Below are positions 26,085-35,782 of a stretch of DNA of 64,000 bases, one piece after another (positions within the stretch are counted from its first letter, which is position 1; the number at the start of each line of letters is the position of its first letter). The translations under genes and the position numbers were made by a program. The notes under the pieces were generated by a model that worked only from the letters and a program-made list of their open reading frames with translations, was not told the origin of the DNA and did no database searches. The DNA is taken from NCBI RefSeq assembly GCF_008386505.1, contig NZ_VUNZ01000005.1:124001-188000 (forward strand). The letters are read 5' to 3'. This stretch comes from Chryseobacterium sediminis. GTDB taxonomy: Bacteria > Bacteroidota > Bacteroidia > Flavobacteriales > Weeksellaceae.

Positions 26085-28208
26085 TTATTGCGCGCGGTTT
26101 TTTTCTTCAAAATTCACAGCTCTGTTATTCGATTTTACTTTTTGGTTTCCAAAATTATACGTAATACTGAGTGTCATTCTTCTGGCATCCCAATAGTTAT
26201 TGAATGACTGCGTATTATCCGTAAAATACATATCAGCCTTAAGTCCTGACTGCCTGAAAATATCACTCACCGAAAGATTGATTTGCAGTGCTTTTTCGGC
26301 AAAGCTCATCTTCACTCCTGCATCCAGACTTGCTCTGTTTTTCACAGAAAAATATCCGTCGCGGGAAGGCAGGTTGTTCCAGTAGTTGACAAATAACATC
26401 AATGTTTTAGCCTTATTCAGCTGGAACGTATTGTTGAGAGAATAATAGAATGACTGTCCGTTTTTAGGAACCAGATTAAACCGTGTAATCTGAGTTTCAT
26501 TATAACTGAATGAAGTTGAAATAGTACTTTCCCATATTTTGAAGAAAGTATCTGTGTAATTCAAATTGATCCCGTAAATATCCTGATTGTAATAATTTTC
26601 AAATGTGCTTGTAAGGTCAATTCCGTTCAGAAAGGAGATTTGGTCAAAATTATTTGTTGTTCTCTGGTAATAAAAATTGCCGGAAAATTTATTTTTAAAG
26701 ATATAATTAAGTTCAATATTGTGATTGAAAGAGGGCTGAAGACTGGGATTTCCTGAATAATAGGTATTAGGATTAGAATACCATCGGAACGGGTCTAAAG
26801 CCCGGAAATAGGGACGGTTGATTCTTCGGGAATAATTAATGCTGAACTGATTATCCTGATTGGCTTTATAAGATAGATAAGCTGTAGGGAAAAACTTTCC
26901 GTAATTATTCTCGGATTTTGACTGTGTAGTAGGGGAGAAACCGCTGGTTTGTGAATATTCATAACGTAATCCTGCTTTTACAGACCATTTTTCACCCAGA
27001 TCTTTACTGGCACTGATATAAGCAGCATAATTCTTTTCATTATAATCAAAAAGATTGCTCTTTGCAGGATCTATGATATAATTTCCATTATTAAGATTAA
27101 AATATCCAATATCAGAGTTATTAGAAAACTGACTGTATTTTGCTCCGGTTTCCAACTGAATTTTTTTGAAATTTAAAGTTAAATCTGCCTGCCCTGAATA
27201 GATTTTATAGTCTACACCAGAAAGATTTCTTACCGTTTGCATTGAATTGTCAGTAATATTTCTCGTAGTAAAATTAACCTCTGTATCAGGAAGGTTTCCA
27301 TAGTAATTAGCACCCAGACTTAGCTTATGTTCTCCAAATTTCTGATCAAAATATAGATTAAGCATTTGGGTTGTAAAAGCAGAACGGTGCTTTGAATCTG
27401 TATCCGTTTGCAAAGTAGAAGTATTGTTGGTAAAATAATTTTGCGTTGCGTGAATATCCATATTAGAATGTCCCTTAGAAATATCATATACCAATCCGAT
27501 ACTGGAATTTTTAGTGAGAGAATAATCAAAATTAGCATTCAGACCAAGTCCGTCACTCATATCCTTTCTCTCATTCCTGCTTATAGAAGAATTCTCACCT
27601 ATTATCTTATAATTTTCTACTGATCTTTTATCTCCGTCATAACCCTGGATTTTTACCGAAGCTTTCATCTTTTCATTCTGGTAATTTATTCCTGTTACCG
27701 TGCTGAATGCGGCATATGTTTTTTGAGTATAATTTGTATTCAGATAACCGCTCCATCCGAGATTCTGATTCTTTTTAAGAACAATATTGATAATCCCACT
27801 ATTTCCCTGAGCTTCATATTTGGCAGGCGGAGTGGTGATTACTTCAATTTTCAGTATATTTTCAGAGCGAAGGTTTCTCAGATAATTGATCAGTTCAGCT
27901 CCGGAAAGATTGAGCATCCGGTCATTAACCATCACAGAAACTCCATTTTTTCCGACAATGGAAAGAAGACCTTTATTTTCATCTACCTGTAATAAAGGGG
28001 TTCCCGCCAAGACTTCAGTTCCTGAACTTCCCTGTGAAAGCATAGAATTCTGAACATTATAAACAAGACGATCCACTTTACGCTCTACCAGAACTTTTTT
28101 GCCGTTCACCGTAACTGCTTCAATTTTGTTGACATTGACGGTATCTTTAGTTTGTGCTGTCGCAAAAGAATAAACCAAAGTCGCTATAAATAAAATATGT
28201 TTTTTCAT
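26085..28208 (-). CDS. Outer-membrane beta-barrel protein with TonB-receptor-like plug, second copy
   Basis: 707 residues with a signal peptide ending near TLVYSFATAQ. The plug contains VNDRMLNLSGAELINYLRNL and ENILKIEVITTPPAKYEAQG, parallel to the neighbour at 23652, with a C-terminal barrel ending in SITYNFG. The two are clearly paralogues but diverged. It is divergent from a LytS-type kinase, with a possible -7 box on the minus strand at 28257-28264 (TACTTTTG). Substrate unknown; by neighbourhood it may be a target of the adjacent regulator. Confidence 0.85.
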   Translation of the reverse strand: MKKHILFIATLVYSFATAQTKDTVNVNKIEAVTVNGKKVLVERKVDRLVYNVQNSMLSQGSSGTEVLAGTPLLQVDENKGLLSIVGKNGVSVMVNDRMLNLSGAELINYLRNLRSENILKIEVITTPPAKYEAQGNSGIINIVLKKNQNLGWSGYLNTNYTQKTYAAFSTVTGINYQNEKMKASVKIQGYDGDKRSVENYKIIGENSSISRNERKDMSDGLGLNANFDYSLTKNSSIGLVYDISKGHSNMDIHATQNYFTNNTSTLQTDTDSKHRSAFTTQMLNLYFDQKFGEHKLSLGANYYGNLPDTEVNFTTRNITDNSMQTVRNLSGVDYKIYSGQADLTLNFKKIQLETGAKYSQFSNNSDIGYFNLNNGNYIIDPAKSNLFDYNEKNYAAYISASKDLGEKWSVKAGLRYEYSQTSGFSPTTQSKSENNYGKFFPTAYLSYKANQDNQFSINYSRRINRPYFRALDPFRWYSNPNTYYSGNPSLQPSFNHNIELNYIFKNKFSGNFYYQRTTNNFDQISFLNGIDLTSTFENYYNQDIYGINLNYTDTFFKIWESTISTSFSYNETQITRFNLVPKNGQSFYYSLNNTFQLNKAKTLMLFVNYWNNLPSRDGYFSVKNRASLDAGVKMSFAEKALQINLSVSDIFRQSGLKADMYFTDNTQSFNNYWDARRMTLSITYNFGNQKVKSNNRAVNFEEKNRAQ

Positions 28209-28363
28209 AAGATGTAAATGACAGACTAAATGATGATTGTGTTAAGATTTCTCAGACAAAAGTATTGGAAGAGCTTTTGAAAGGAAAGAGCGTTTAGATG
28301 AAGGGCATCATTATGCATATCAAAAAAGTTTCATCGGAAAAAAACAGGTTTTTATCGAATGTG

Positions 28364-28396
28364 TTGATGAATTATCCCGATAGAGATTTATATTTG
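28364..28396 (+). promoter_or_regulatory. Promoter of the LytS-type kinase gene
   Basis: TTG at 28364-28366, a 22-nt spacer and TATATTTG at 28389-28396 match the flavobacterial consensus. The ATG at 28400 is 3 nt downstream, implying a leaderless message and setting the start choice. Confidence 0.55.
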
Positions 28397-28399
28397 ATT

Positions 28400-29419
28400 A
28401 TGAATAAAAAGCAAATTATCTGGCTTCAAATTATTTATTGGGGATTCAATTTTTTTGGAACCGTCATTACACCTAATTTTTTTATACCAGAGGCTAACCG
28501 TCCTGAATTGCATATTCTGAGAATTACCTATTTTATTGTAAAAATTACCACATTCTATATTTCTTATCTGGTTATATTTCCAAAGGTTTTTAAACTTGAA
28601 AAACTGTATTCGGCGGTCTTCGTTTTCATTCTGACACTTGTATGTTTTGCCAGCATGAGGTACGCTTTGGAAGAAATGATTCTGCCTTCTACTCTCGGAT
28701 TCCGGAATTACGATGAAAAAACCGGACTTCTTTACTATTTTTTCGATAATATATACAACAGTTCTCTGACTACTTTTATCGCGGGTATTCTCTGGATACT
28801 GGAGAAATATGGCGTTGCTGAAAATGATAAAAAACAACTTCTGATAGAAAAGAAACAGGCGGAACTTCAGGCATTGAAAACCCAGATTAATCCTCATTTT
28901 ATTTTTAATTCATTAAATAATATCTATTCCCTCGTATATCAGAAATCAGATAAAGCGCTACCTGCGATTGAAGAACTTGGACAATTGCTGCGATACAGCA
29001 CAAAAGACCTTGAAAAAGACTCAATTTCGTTGGATAAAGAAATTGGATATATTGACAGTCTTATTGCTTTGGAGAAACTTAGAATCAGAAATCCTGAATT
29101 ATTGCTTATAAAAAAAGATATTCAGTATCCTCATCTTAAAATTTCACCAATGCTGCTGGTTCCTTTTGTTGAGAATGCATTCAAACATGGAGATTTTCGT
29201 GATAAAGGTTTTGAAATGAGAATCTCAGATCATGGTAAGGTGCTGCATTTTTATCTTTTAAATTTTAAAGCACCGAAAATGAAAGATACCGTGTCAGGAA
29301 TAGGAATTCAGAATGTAAAAAAAAGACTGGAAATTCTTTATCCTAAACATCAGCTTGAGATCAAAGATTCAGAAACGGAATTTATTGTAGATTTAAAAAT
29401 TGATTTACGGGATGAATAA
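28400..29419 (+). CDS. LytS/YehU-type sensor histidine kinase
   Basis: 339 residues from the ATG at 28400. The frame is open further upstream, to 28298, but that region contains the promoter and gives an unlikely N terminus; MNKKQIIWLQIIYW leads straight into four membrane segments (to about residue 140). The cytoplasmic part has the His_kinase motif TQINPHFIFNSLNNIYSLV with the phosphorylated His, then an ATPase region with PFVENAFKHGD and GIGIQNVKKRLEILYP. The signal is unknown. The stop overlaps the regulator start (ATGAATAA at 29412-29419), so the two are co-translated. Confidence 0.9.
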   Translation: MNKKQIIWLQIIYWGFNFFGTVITPNFFIPEANRPELHILRITYFIVKITTFYISYLVIFPKVFKLEKLYSAVFVFILTLVCFASMRYALEEMILPSTLGFRNYDEKTGLLYYFFDNIYNSSLTTFIAGILWILEKYGVAENDKKQLLIEKKQAELQALKTQINPHFIFNSLNNIYSLVYQKSDKALPAIEELGQLLRYSTKDLEKDSISLDKEIGYIDSLIALEKLRIRNPELLLIKKDIQYPHLKISPMLLVPFVENAFKHGDFRDKGFEMRISDHGKVLHFYLLNFKAPKMKDTVSGIGIQNVKKRLEILYPKHQLEIKDSETEFIVDLKIDLRDE

Positions 29420-30089
29420 GATAAAATGTATTATCGTTGATGACGAACCGCTTGCTATCTCTCTTCTGGAACATTATGTAGAGAAAATTCCTTTTCTTGA
29501 ACTGGTTTTCTCTACAGAAAATCCCATTCTGGCTTTAGAATATCTGCAAAAAAATGATTCAGACCTTATCTTTCTGGATATTCAGATGCCGGAGCTTACG
29601 GGAATCAATTTTATGAAGATTATAGGTGCCAATCAAAAATATATTTTAACAACAGCTTATTCGGAATATGCATTGGAAGGTTATGAACACAATATTGTGG
29701 ATTATCTTCTGAAGCCAATTTCCTTTGAAAGGTTTCAAAAGAGTGTATTAAAAGCTCAGGAACGTTTTTCTTTCCTACAGGAAGAAAATACCCATTTCTT
29801 TGTGAAATCCTCGGGACAAAGGCATCGTATTGCCTTTAATGAAATCCTGTATATTGAAAGTATTAAAGATTATGTCAATATCCGGACGGAAAATGATGAG
29901 TTTATCGTTTTGGATACTCTTAAATCTATGGAAAATCAGCTTTCTGAAAAATTTGTAAGGGTTCATAAATCTTTCATTGTCAATTTGGATAAGATTAAAA
30001 GTATCGGTGCAAAAAAAATTGTTCTTCCTGAATCTGAAATTCCTGTCGGAGAAAGCTATAGAACAAATCTTCTGGATAGACTGAAATAA
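29412..30089 (+). CDS. LytTR-family response regulator
   Basis: 225 residues from the ATG at 29412. This start is preferred to one at 29400 because it begins MNKIKCIIVDDEPLA and overlaps the kinase stop by 8 nt. The receiver domain covers 1-115 with the phosphorylated Asp in IFLDIQMPELTG. The LytTR DNA-binding domain covers about 130-225 (ILYIESIKDYVNI, FVRVHKSFIVNLDKI). Known LytTR proteins bind direct repeats upstream of few target genes; the two divergent outer-membrane genes are the obvious candidates, by inference. Confidence 0.93.
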   Translation: MNKIKCIIVDDEPLAISLLEHYVEKIPFLELVFSTENPILALEYLQKNDSDLIFLDIQMPELTGINFMKIIGANQKYILTTAYSEYALEGYEHNIVDYLLKPISFERFQKSVLKAQERFSFLQEENTHFFVKSSGQRHRIAFNEILYIESIKDYVNIRTENDEFIVLDTLKSMENQLSEKFVRVHKSFIVNLDKIKSIGAKKIVLPESEIPVGESYRTNLLDRLK

Positions 30090-30091
30090 AA

Positions 30092-30117
30092 AAGACGACT
30101 TCTATTGAAGCCGCCTT
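30092..30117 (-). terminator. Minus-strand terminator of the first aconitase
   Basis: Arms 30092-30102 and 30107-30117 with loop TATT. In minus-strand RNA all 11 pairs form, two as G-U. In plus-strand RNA the same two positions are A-C mismatches, and the poly-U run follows only on the minus side. It therefore serves the aconitase rather than the response regulator. Confidence 0.8.
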
Positions 30118-30143
30118 TATAGTAATTAATCTAACAATTAATT

Positions 30144-32411
30144 TTATTTTTCCTGTTGTTTGATCAGGTTTAGAGCAGAACCAGCCTTAAACCAATCAAT
30201 TTGCTGATCGTTGTAAGTATGGTTGGCCATAATGATATCTTTAGTTCCGTCAGCATGAACGAATTCTAAAGTCAGTTGTTTTCCTGGAGCAAACTGATCT
30301 AGATCTAAGAAATTAACCGTGTCATCTTCCTGTATTTTGTCATAATCAGCCTCATTAGCGAAAGTGATTCCAAGCATTCCTTGTTTCTTAAGGTTGGTCT
30401 CGTGAATTCTCGCGAATGATTTTACCAATACAGCTTTCACCCCAAGGTGTCTAGGCTCCATTGCAGCGTGTTCTCTTGAAGAGCCTTCACCGTAGTTCTG
30501 GTCTCCTACAACGATTGTTGGAACACCAGCAGCTTTATAAGCTCTTTGTACAGCCGGAACTTCACCGTATTCACCGGTTAATTCGTTTTTAACTTTATTG
30601 GTTTCCATGTTGTAAGCATTCACCGCCCCAATCAACATATTATTTGAAATATTGTCTAGGTGACCTCTGTATTTCAACCATGGTCCGGCCATAGAAATGT
30701 GGTCAGTAGTACATTTTCCGAAAGCTTTGATCAATACTTTAGCTCCTTCAATGTTTTTACCATCCCAAGCCGGGAATTCTTCTAACAACTGGAGTCTGTC
30801 TGAAGTTGGGCTTACATTCACAACAACGCTGGAACCATCTTCTGATGGAGCCTGATATCCGTTATCATCTACAGCAAAACCTTTTTCAGGAAGTTCAAAA
30901 CCTTTAGGCTCATCAAGTTTTACCTGTTCACCAGCCTGATTCGTTAAAGTATCTGTAATCGGGTTAAAATCTAATCTTCCGGAGATAGCAACAGCAGCTA
31001 CCATTTCAGGAGAAGCTACAAATGCGTGGGTATTTGGGTTACCATCAGCTCTTTTTGCAAAGTTTCTGTTGAATGAGTGAATAATAGAGTTTTTCTCTCC
31101 TTTTTCAGCTCCTTCTCTGTCCCATTGTCCAATACATGGTCCGCAAGCGTTGGTAAAGATTCTGGCGTTTTCAAATTTTCTGAAAGAATCTAAGAAACCA
31201 TCTCTTTCCGCAGTGAATTTCACCTGTTCAGAACCTGGGTTGATTCCTAAAATAGCTTTAGGTTTTACTCCTTTTGCCACAGCATCTTCTACGATAGAAG
31301 CTGCTCTTGATAAATCTTCATATGAAGAGTTGGTACAAGAACCAATAAGGGCCCACTCAACTTCTAAAGGCCATCCATTAGCCTCAGCTTTAGCTCTGAA
31401 TTCTGCAACCGGAGTCGCTAAATCCGGAGTGAAAGGTCCGTTTAGGTGAGGAGTAAGTTCAGAAAGGTTGATTTCTATTAATTGGTCGAAATATTGTTCA
31501 GGGTTTGCGTATACTTCGGCATCACCGGTTAAATGTTCAGCAATTTGATCAGCAGCATCTACTACATCCTGTCTTCCGGTAGCAGAAAGATATCTTCTCA
31601 TAGAATCATCATATCCGAAAGTAGAAGTGGTAGCTCCAATTTCAGCACCCATGTTACAGATAGTCCCTTTACCGGTAGCGGAAAGAGATTCTGCCCCTTC
31701 ACCGAAATATTCTACGATGCATCCGGTACCTCCTTTTACGGTAAGGATTCCTGCTACTTTTAAGATAACATCTTTTGCAGAGGTCCATCCATTCATTTTA
31801 CCGGTTAATTTCACCCCGATAAGTTTTGGCATTTTAAGCTCCCAGGCCATTCCTGCCATAACGTCTACTGCATCAGCACCTCCTACACCAATGGCTACCA
31901 TTCCCAGTCCTCCTGCATTTACGGTGTGTGAATCTGTACCAATCATCATACCTCCAGGGAAGGCATAATTTTCCAATACTACCTGGTGGATGATACCTGC
32001 TCCCGGCTTCCAGAATCCAATTCCGTATTTATCACATACTGAACTAAGGAAGTTGAATACCTCAGAGTTTTTGTTAATACCTTCCTGTAAATCTTTATCA
32101 GCACCTACTTTCGCCTGAATCAGGTGATCTGCGTGAGCTGTGGAAGGAACAGCAACTTTAGATTTTCCTGCCTGCATAAACTGTAAAAGTGCCATCTGTG
32201 CTGTGGCATCCTGCATTGCTACTCGGTCTGGTGCGAAGTCTACATAAGAGTTTCCTCTTTCATAAGCTTGTGTAGCATTTCCTTCCCAAAGGTGGGTGTA
32301 AAGGATTTTTTCTGAAAGGGTAAGAGGTTTTCCCACAATTTGTCTCGCCGCAGCAATTCTCTCAGGGTAACGCTCATACACCTTTTTGATCATATCAATA
32401 TCAAAAGTCAT
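30144..32411 (-). CDS. Aconitate hydratase (mitochondrial-type AcnA)
   Basis: 755 residues from the ATG at 32411 (MTFDIDMIKKVYERYPERI), which is the usual N terminus; the frame continues 44 codons further but that stretch is hydrophobic and unlike the family. The enzyme isomerises citrate to isocitrate in the citric acid cycle. The 4Fe-4S ligands are visible in GSCTNSSYEDLSRAAS and ACGPCIGQW, and GTDSHTVNAGGLGMVAIGVGG is the substrate-binding block. The length matches the mitochondrial type rather than the 890-residue AcnA of E. coli. A different aconitase (AcnB) lies just upstream on the same strand. Confidence 0.95.
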   Translation of the reverse strand: MTFDIDMIKKVYERYPERIAAARQIVGKPLTLSEKILYTHLWEGNATQAYERGNSYVDFAPDRVAMQDATAQMALLQFMQAGKSKVAVPSTAHADHLIQAKVGADKDLQEGINKNSEVFNFLSSVCDKYGIGFWKPGAGIIHQVVLENYAFPGGMMIGTDSHTVNAGGLGMVAIGVGGADAVDVMAGMAWELKMPKLIGVKLTGKMNGWTSAKDVILKVAGILTVKGGTGCIVEYFGEGAESLSATGKGTICNMGAEIGATTSTFGYDDSMRRYLSATGRQDVVDAADQIAEHLTGDAEVYANPEQYFDQLIEINLSELTPHLNGPFTPDLATPVAEFRAKAEANGWPLEVEWALIGSCTNSSYEDLSRAASIVEDAVAKGVKPKAILGINPGSEQVKFTAERDGFLDSFRKFENARIFTNACGPCIGQWDREGAEKGEKNSIIHSFNRNFAKRADGNPNTHAFVASPEMVAAVAISGRLDFNPITDTLTNQAGEQVKLDEPKGFELPEKGFAVDDNGYQAPSEDGSSVVVNVSPTSDRLQLLEEFPAWDGKNIEGAKVLIKAFGKCTTDHISMAGPWLKYRGHLDNISNNMLIGAVNAYNMETNKVKNELTGEYGEVPAVQRAYKAAGVPTIVVGDQNYGEGSSREHAAMEPRHLGVKAVLVKSFARIHETNLKKQGMLGITFANEADYDKIQEDDTVNFLDLDQFAPGKQLTLEFVHADGTKDIIMANHTYNDQQIDWFKAGSALNLIKQQEK

Positions 32412-32728
32412 ATCGTATTTTAGTTTTGTTCTTTTTCCATTTAATGCTTCTTTCTCTGATGTCTGAAAAAGAAAAATCACTATTAATGCATCAAAAAACG
32501 TTCCTATAATCCATAAACAGGGCGTTTTTGATTGTAAAATCAATAGATTTTATAAGTTTCAATTTAAGAAAAAATAGAATTTATTTCCCGGATTTTATCG
32601 AAAAAAAAACGTAACTATCTTAAAATAGAAACGTTCTAAACAAAAAATGGAAGATTTTAGTCCCTTAGGATGTAAAATCTTCCAATTATATAATTTTCAA
32701 TAGTCTTACGACTTATTTATGAATTCTC
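32412..32728. other. Non-coding gap between the two aconitases
   Basis: 317 nt. The AcnB terminator occupies 32648-32684. The part from 32412 to 32641 must hold the promoter of the first aconitase, but I find no TAnnTTTG on the minus strand. A frame extends from the aconitase to 32543 but is rejected as coding. Confidence 0.6.
32642..32684 (-). terminator. Terminator of acnB
   Basis: A perfect 12-bp stem (32648-32659 with 32673-32684), loop 13 nt, followed in the minus-strand direction by a U-rich run (TTTTTTG). It separates the two aconitase transcripts. Confidence 0.85.
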
Positions 32729-35512
32729 TTAGTGAGCGCTTGTACTTGTTAATTCTTTAATTGAAGGTACAAAAGTTGTAAGATCAATGCCTTCAACCGC
32801 TGCTTTGTATTCATCAATGTTAGGAATTCTTCCAATGATCGCAGAAAGAACAACAACCGGAGTTGAAGCAAGTAGAGATTCTCCTTTTTTACGTTCAGAA
32901 TCTTCAACTACTCTTCCTTGGAAAAGACGTGTGGAAGTTGCCAATACTGTATCTCCTTTAGCTGCTTTTTCCTGGTTACCCATACAAAGGTTACATCCAG
33001 GACGCTCAAGATACATTACATTTTTGTATTCAACACGGGCTTCTCCTTTTGGAGCATTATCATCAAATTCAAAAGCTGAATATTTTTCTAATAATTCCCA
33101 GTCTCCTTCTGCCTTCAGTTCGTCAATGATGTTATAAGTAGGTGCTGCTATTACAAGAGGAGCGCTAAATTCTACCTTCCCTTGTTGTTTTTCAATGTTT
33201 CTAAGCATTTGAGAAACAATCTTAAGGTCTCCTTTGTGAACCATACAAGATCCTACGAAACCAAGATCTACTTTTTTCTCTCCTCCATAATAAGAAAGAT
33301 CTCTGATGGTATCGTGAGTATATCTCTTAGATACATCATCGTTGTTTACATCCGGGTCTGCAATCATTGGTTCTACGATTACATCAAGATCAACAACTAC
33401 TTCAGCATAATATTTTGCGTTTGCATCCGGAGTTAAAGCTGGTTTTTCACCAGATCTGATCTCTGCAATTCTCTTATTAGCTTTATTGATTAATCCTTGA
33501 AGAACCTGATTGTGGTTATCCATACCTTTATCAATCATGATCTGGATTCTGCCTTTTGCAATTTCCAGTGATTCGATCAAAGTATTGTCTTCAGAAATAT
33601 TGATAGAAGCTTTTGCCTTCATCTCAGCGGTCCAGTCTGTAAAGGTAAATGCCTGGTCAGCAGGAAGTGTTCCGATGTGAACCTCAATGATTCTACCCTG
33701 GAATACGTTTTCTCCTCCAAACTGCTTCAACATCTGAGCCTGTGTTGCATGAACTACATCACGGAAATCCATGTGTTCTTTCATGTTTCCTTTGAAGGTT
33801 ACTTTTACAGATTCAGGAATTGGCATAGAAGCTTCACCGGTAGCTAATGCAAGAGCCACAGTTCCTGAGTCAGCTCCGAAAGCTACCCCTTTAGACATTC
33901 TTGTGTGAGAGTCACCACCAATAATGATAGCCCATTCATCTACAGTGATGTCGTTAAGAACCTTATGGATTACGTCAGTCATTGCGTGGTATTCACCTTT
34001 CGGATCACGAGCCGTAATAAGACCGAACTCGTTCATGAATTTCATTAGTTTAGGAATGTTAGCCTGAGCTTTTTTATCCCAAACTGAAGCGGTGTGACAT
34101 CCTGATTGGTATGCACCGTCAACGATTGGAGAAATTACTGTAGCCGCCATAGATTCAAGTTCCTGAGAAGTCATAAGACCTGTCGTATCCTGAGATCCAA
34201 CGATATTTACTTCTACACGAACGTCTGAACCTGCGTGTAATACTTTTCCGGGAGTGGTTCCAACAGCATTTCTGTTGAATATCTTTTCTACCGCAGTAAG
34301 GCCTTGTCCTTCGTGAGAAATTTCTTTTGATGGAGCAAAAACAGCAGGTGCTTCAATTCCTAAAAGCTGAGCTGCAAATGTCTGTAATTTTTTACCAAAT
34401 ACGATAGCGTAAGATCCGCCCGCTTTGATAAATTCCATCTTTTGTGGAGTGAAAGATTTAGTAAGGTCAATAAGTTCTTTATCGCCGTTATATAATTTCT
34501 TCTCTTTTGTATTAATTGTTAAAACAGTTCCTGTTGCTACTGAATATGCTTCTTCAAGAACGATGTCGCCATTTTCATTACGAATTGGATTACCGTTTTC
34601 GTCAACTTTCTTTACCCAGTTTTTAAGGTCAACACCAATACCTCCGGTAACGTCTACTGTTGTAAGGAAAATCGGAGAAATACCGTTTGTTCCTCCTACA
34701 ATTGGAGCAATATTTACGAATGGTACATACGGGCTGGCTTGTTTACCTGTCCAAAGAGCAACGTTATTCACCCCTGACATTCTTGATGATCCTACACCCA
34801 TTGTTCCTTTTTCAGCGATAAGCATAACGCTTGCATCAGGATGTTGTGCCTGTAAAGCTTTAATTTCTTCCTGAGCTTCAGGAGTGATCATGCATTTACC
34901 GTGAAGTTCACGGTCTGATCTTGAATGGGCCTGGTTACCCGGAGAAAGTAAATCTGTTGAGATATCTCCTTCACCAGCAATGAATGTTACTACTTTAATT
35001 TCTTCAGCAACTTCCGGAAGTTTTGTGAAAAACTCAGCTTTTGCATAGCTTTCAAGGATTTCTTTTGCAATTTCGTTACCGCTGTTGAATGCATCTTTCA
35101 GACGGTTAGTATCTGCCTCATAAAGGAAAACCTGTGTTTTAAGAACGGCTGCTGCTTCTTTAGCAATAGCTGCGTCGTTACCTAAAGCAAGGTCCAGCAA
35201 TACTTCAATAGAAGGCCCGCCTTTCATATGAGATAATAATTCAAAGGCAAATGCCGGGGAAATTTCTTCTACTACGGATTCACCCAGAATAATTTCTTTT
35301 AAAAATTTTGCTTTCACTCCCGCTGCACTTGTAGTTCCGGGTAGCGTGTTGTAAATGAAAAATTTAAGAGAATCCGATCGGTCAGCATTACCTGAATCTT
35401 TAATCTGTGTAATGATTTCGCTTAGTAATTCAGCACCATCAATTGGCTTTGGATGAAGCCCTTGGGTTTTTCTTTCTTCAATCTCTTTGATGTAATCCTT
35501 ATAAATATTCAT
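32729..35512 (-). CDS. acnB: Aconitate hydratase B
   Basis: 927 residues, slightly longer than the usual 865. AcnB has an N-terminal HEAT-like domain (to about residue 160), then the catalytic domains. Iron-sulfur ligands are in GSCMVHKGDLK and the C-terminal GCNLCMGNQEKA; GGDSHTRMSKGVAFGADSGTVALA is a hallmark of AcnB. Family members handle citrate and often 2-methylisocitrate, so this one may also act in propionate metabolism, but no prp genes are in view. It has an unusually long apparent leader of about 170 nt if the -7 box at 35688 is the promoter. Confidence 0.95.
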   Translation of the reverse strand: MNIYKDYIKEIEERKTQGLHPKPIDGAELLSEIITQIKDSGNADRSDSLKFFIYNTLPGTTSAAGVKAKFLKEIILGESVVEEISPAFAFELLSHMKGGPSIEVLLDLALGNDAAIAKEAAAVLKTQVFLYEADTNRLKDAFNSGNEIAKEILESYAKAEFFTKLPEVAEEIKVVTFIAGEGDISTDLLSPGNQAHSRSDRELHGKCMITPEAQEEIKALQAQHPDASVMLIAEKGTMGVGSSRMSGVNNVALWTGKQASPYVPFVNIAPIVGGTNGISPIFLTTVDVTGGIGVDLKNWVKKVDENGNPIRNENGDIVLEEAYSVATGTVLTINTKEKKLYNGDKELIDLTKSFTPQKMEFIKAGGSYAIVFGKKLQTFAAQLLGIEAPAVFAPSKEISHEGQGLTAVEKIFNRNAVGTTPGKVLHAGSDVRVEVNIVGSQDTTGLMTSQELESMAATVISPIVDGAYQSGCHTASVWDKKAQANIPKLMKFMNEFGLITARDPKGEYHAMTDVIHKVLNDITVDEWAIIIGGDSHTRMSKGVAFGADSGTVALALATGEASMPIPESVKVTFKGNMKEHMDFRDVVHATQAQMLKQFGGENVFQGRIIEVHIGTLPADQAFTFTDWTAEMKAKASINISEDNTLIESLEIAKGRIQIMIDKGMDNHNQVLQGLINKANKRIAEIRSGEKPALTPDANAKYYAEVVVDLDVIVEPMIADPDVNNDDVSKRYTHDTIRDLSYYGGEKKVDLGFVGSCMVHKGDLKIVSQMLRNIEKQQGKVEFSAPLVIAAPTYNIIDELKAEGDWELLEKYSAFEFDDNAPKGEARVEYKNVMYLERPGCNLCMGNQEKAAKGDTVLATSTRLFQGRVVEDSERKKGESLLASTPVVVLSAIIGRIPNIDEYKAAVEGIDLTTFVPSIKELTSTSAH

Positions 35513-35687
35513 AATAGAAGGTCTTTCAACATTAAAGGTAGGCCTGCCTCTTCTTTACCGGTCTGTAAAATACAGTTAATGACATTTTGAGTTCTCGCAT
35601 TTTGATGCAACATTAACCGAATAAAGTCAGCATAATCTACACTTTCTTAAAAGTTTTTTAAAATTATCAAACAATTCAAAATGTTCC

Positions 35688-35695
35688 CAAAATTA
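35688..35695 (-). promoter_or_regulatory. Possible -7 box for acnB
   Basis: The plus strand reads CAAAATTA (TAATTTTG on the minus strand), with no matching upstream TTG. It would give a leader of about 170 nt. In E. coli, aconitase mRNA leaders are bound by apo-aconitase, so a long leader is plausible but unproven here. Confidence 0.35.
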
Positions 35696-35762
35696 CGAAT
35701 TTTTAATATTTTATAGAAACGAAATTATTTAGATTCTTTATAAATATGAATTTTATAATATC

Positions 35763-35782
35763 TATTTTTGGTCATATTTTTG
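35763..35782 (+). promoter_or_regulatory. Two tandem -7 boxes before the WG-repeat gene
   Basis: TATTTTTG occurs at 35763-35770 and again at 35775-35782, 12 nt apart. The second ends 7 nt before the ATG at 35790. No TTG at the right distance for either. Confidence 0.45.

Noticed and set aside
32412..32543. An extra 44 N-terminal codons for the first aconitase.
   Set aside because: The residues are hydrophobic and unlike the family; the ATG at 32411 gives the normal N terminus.
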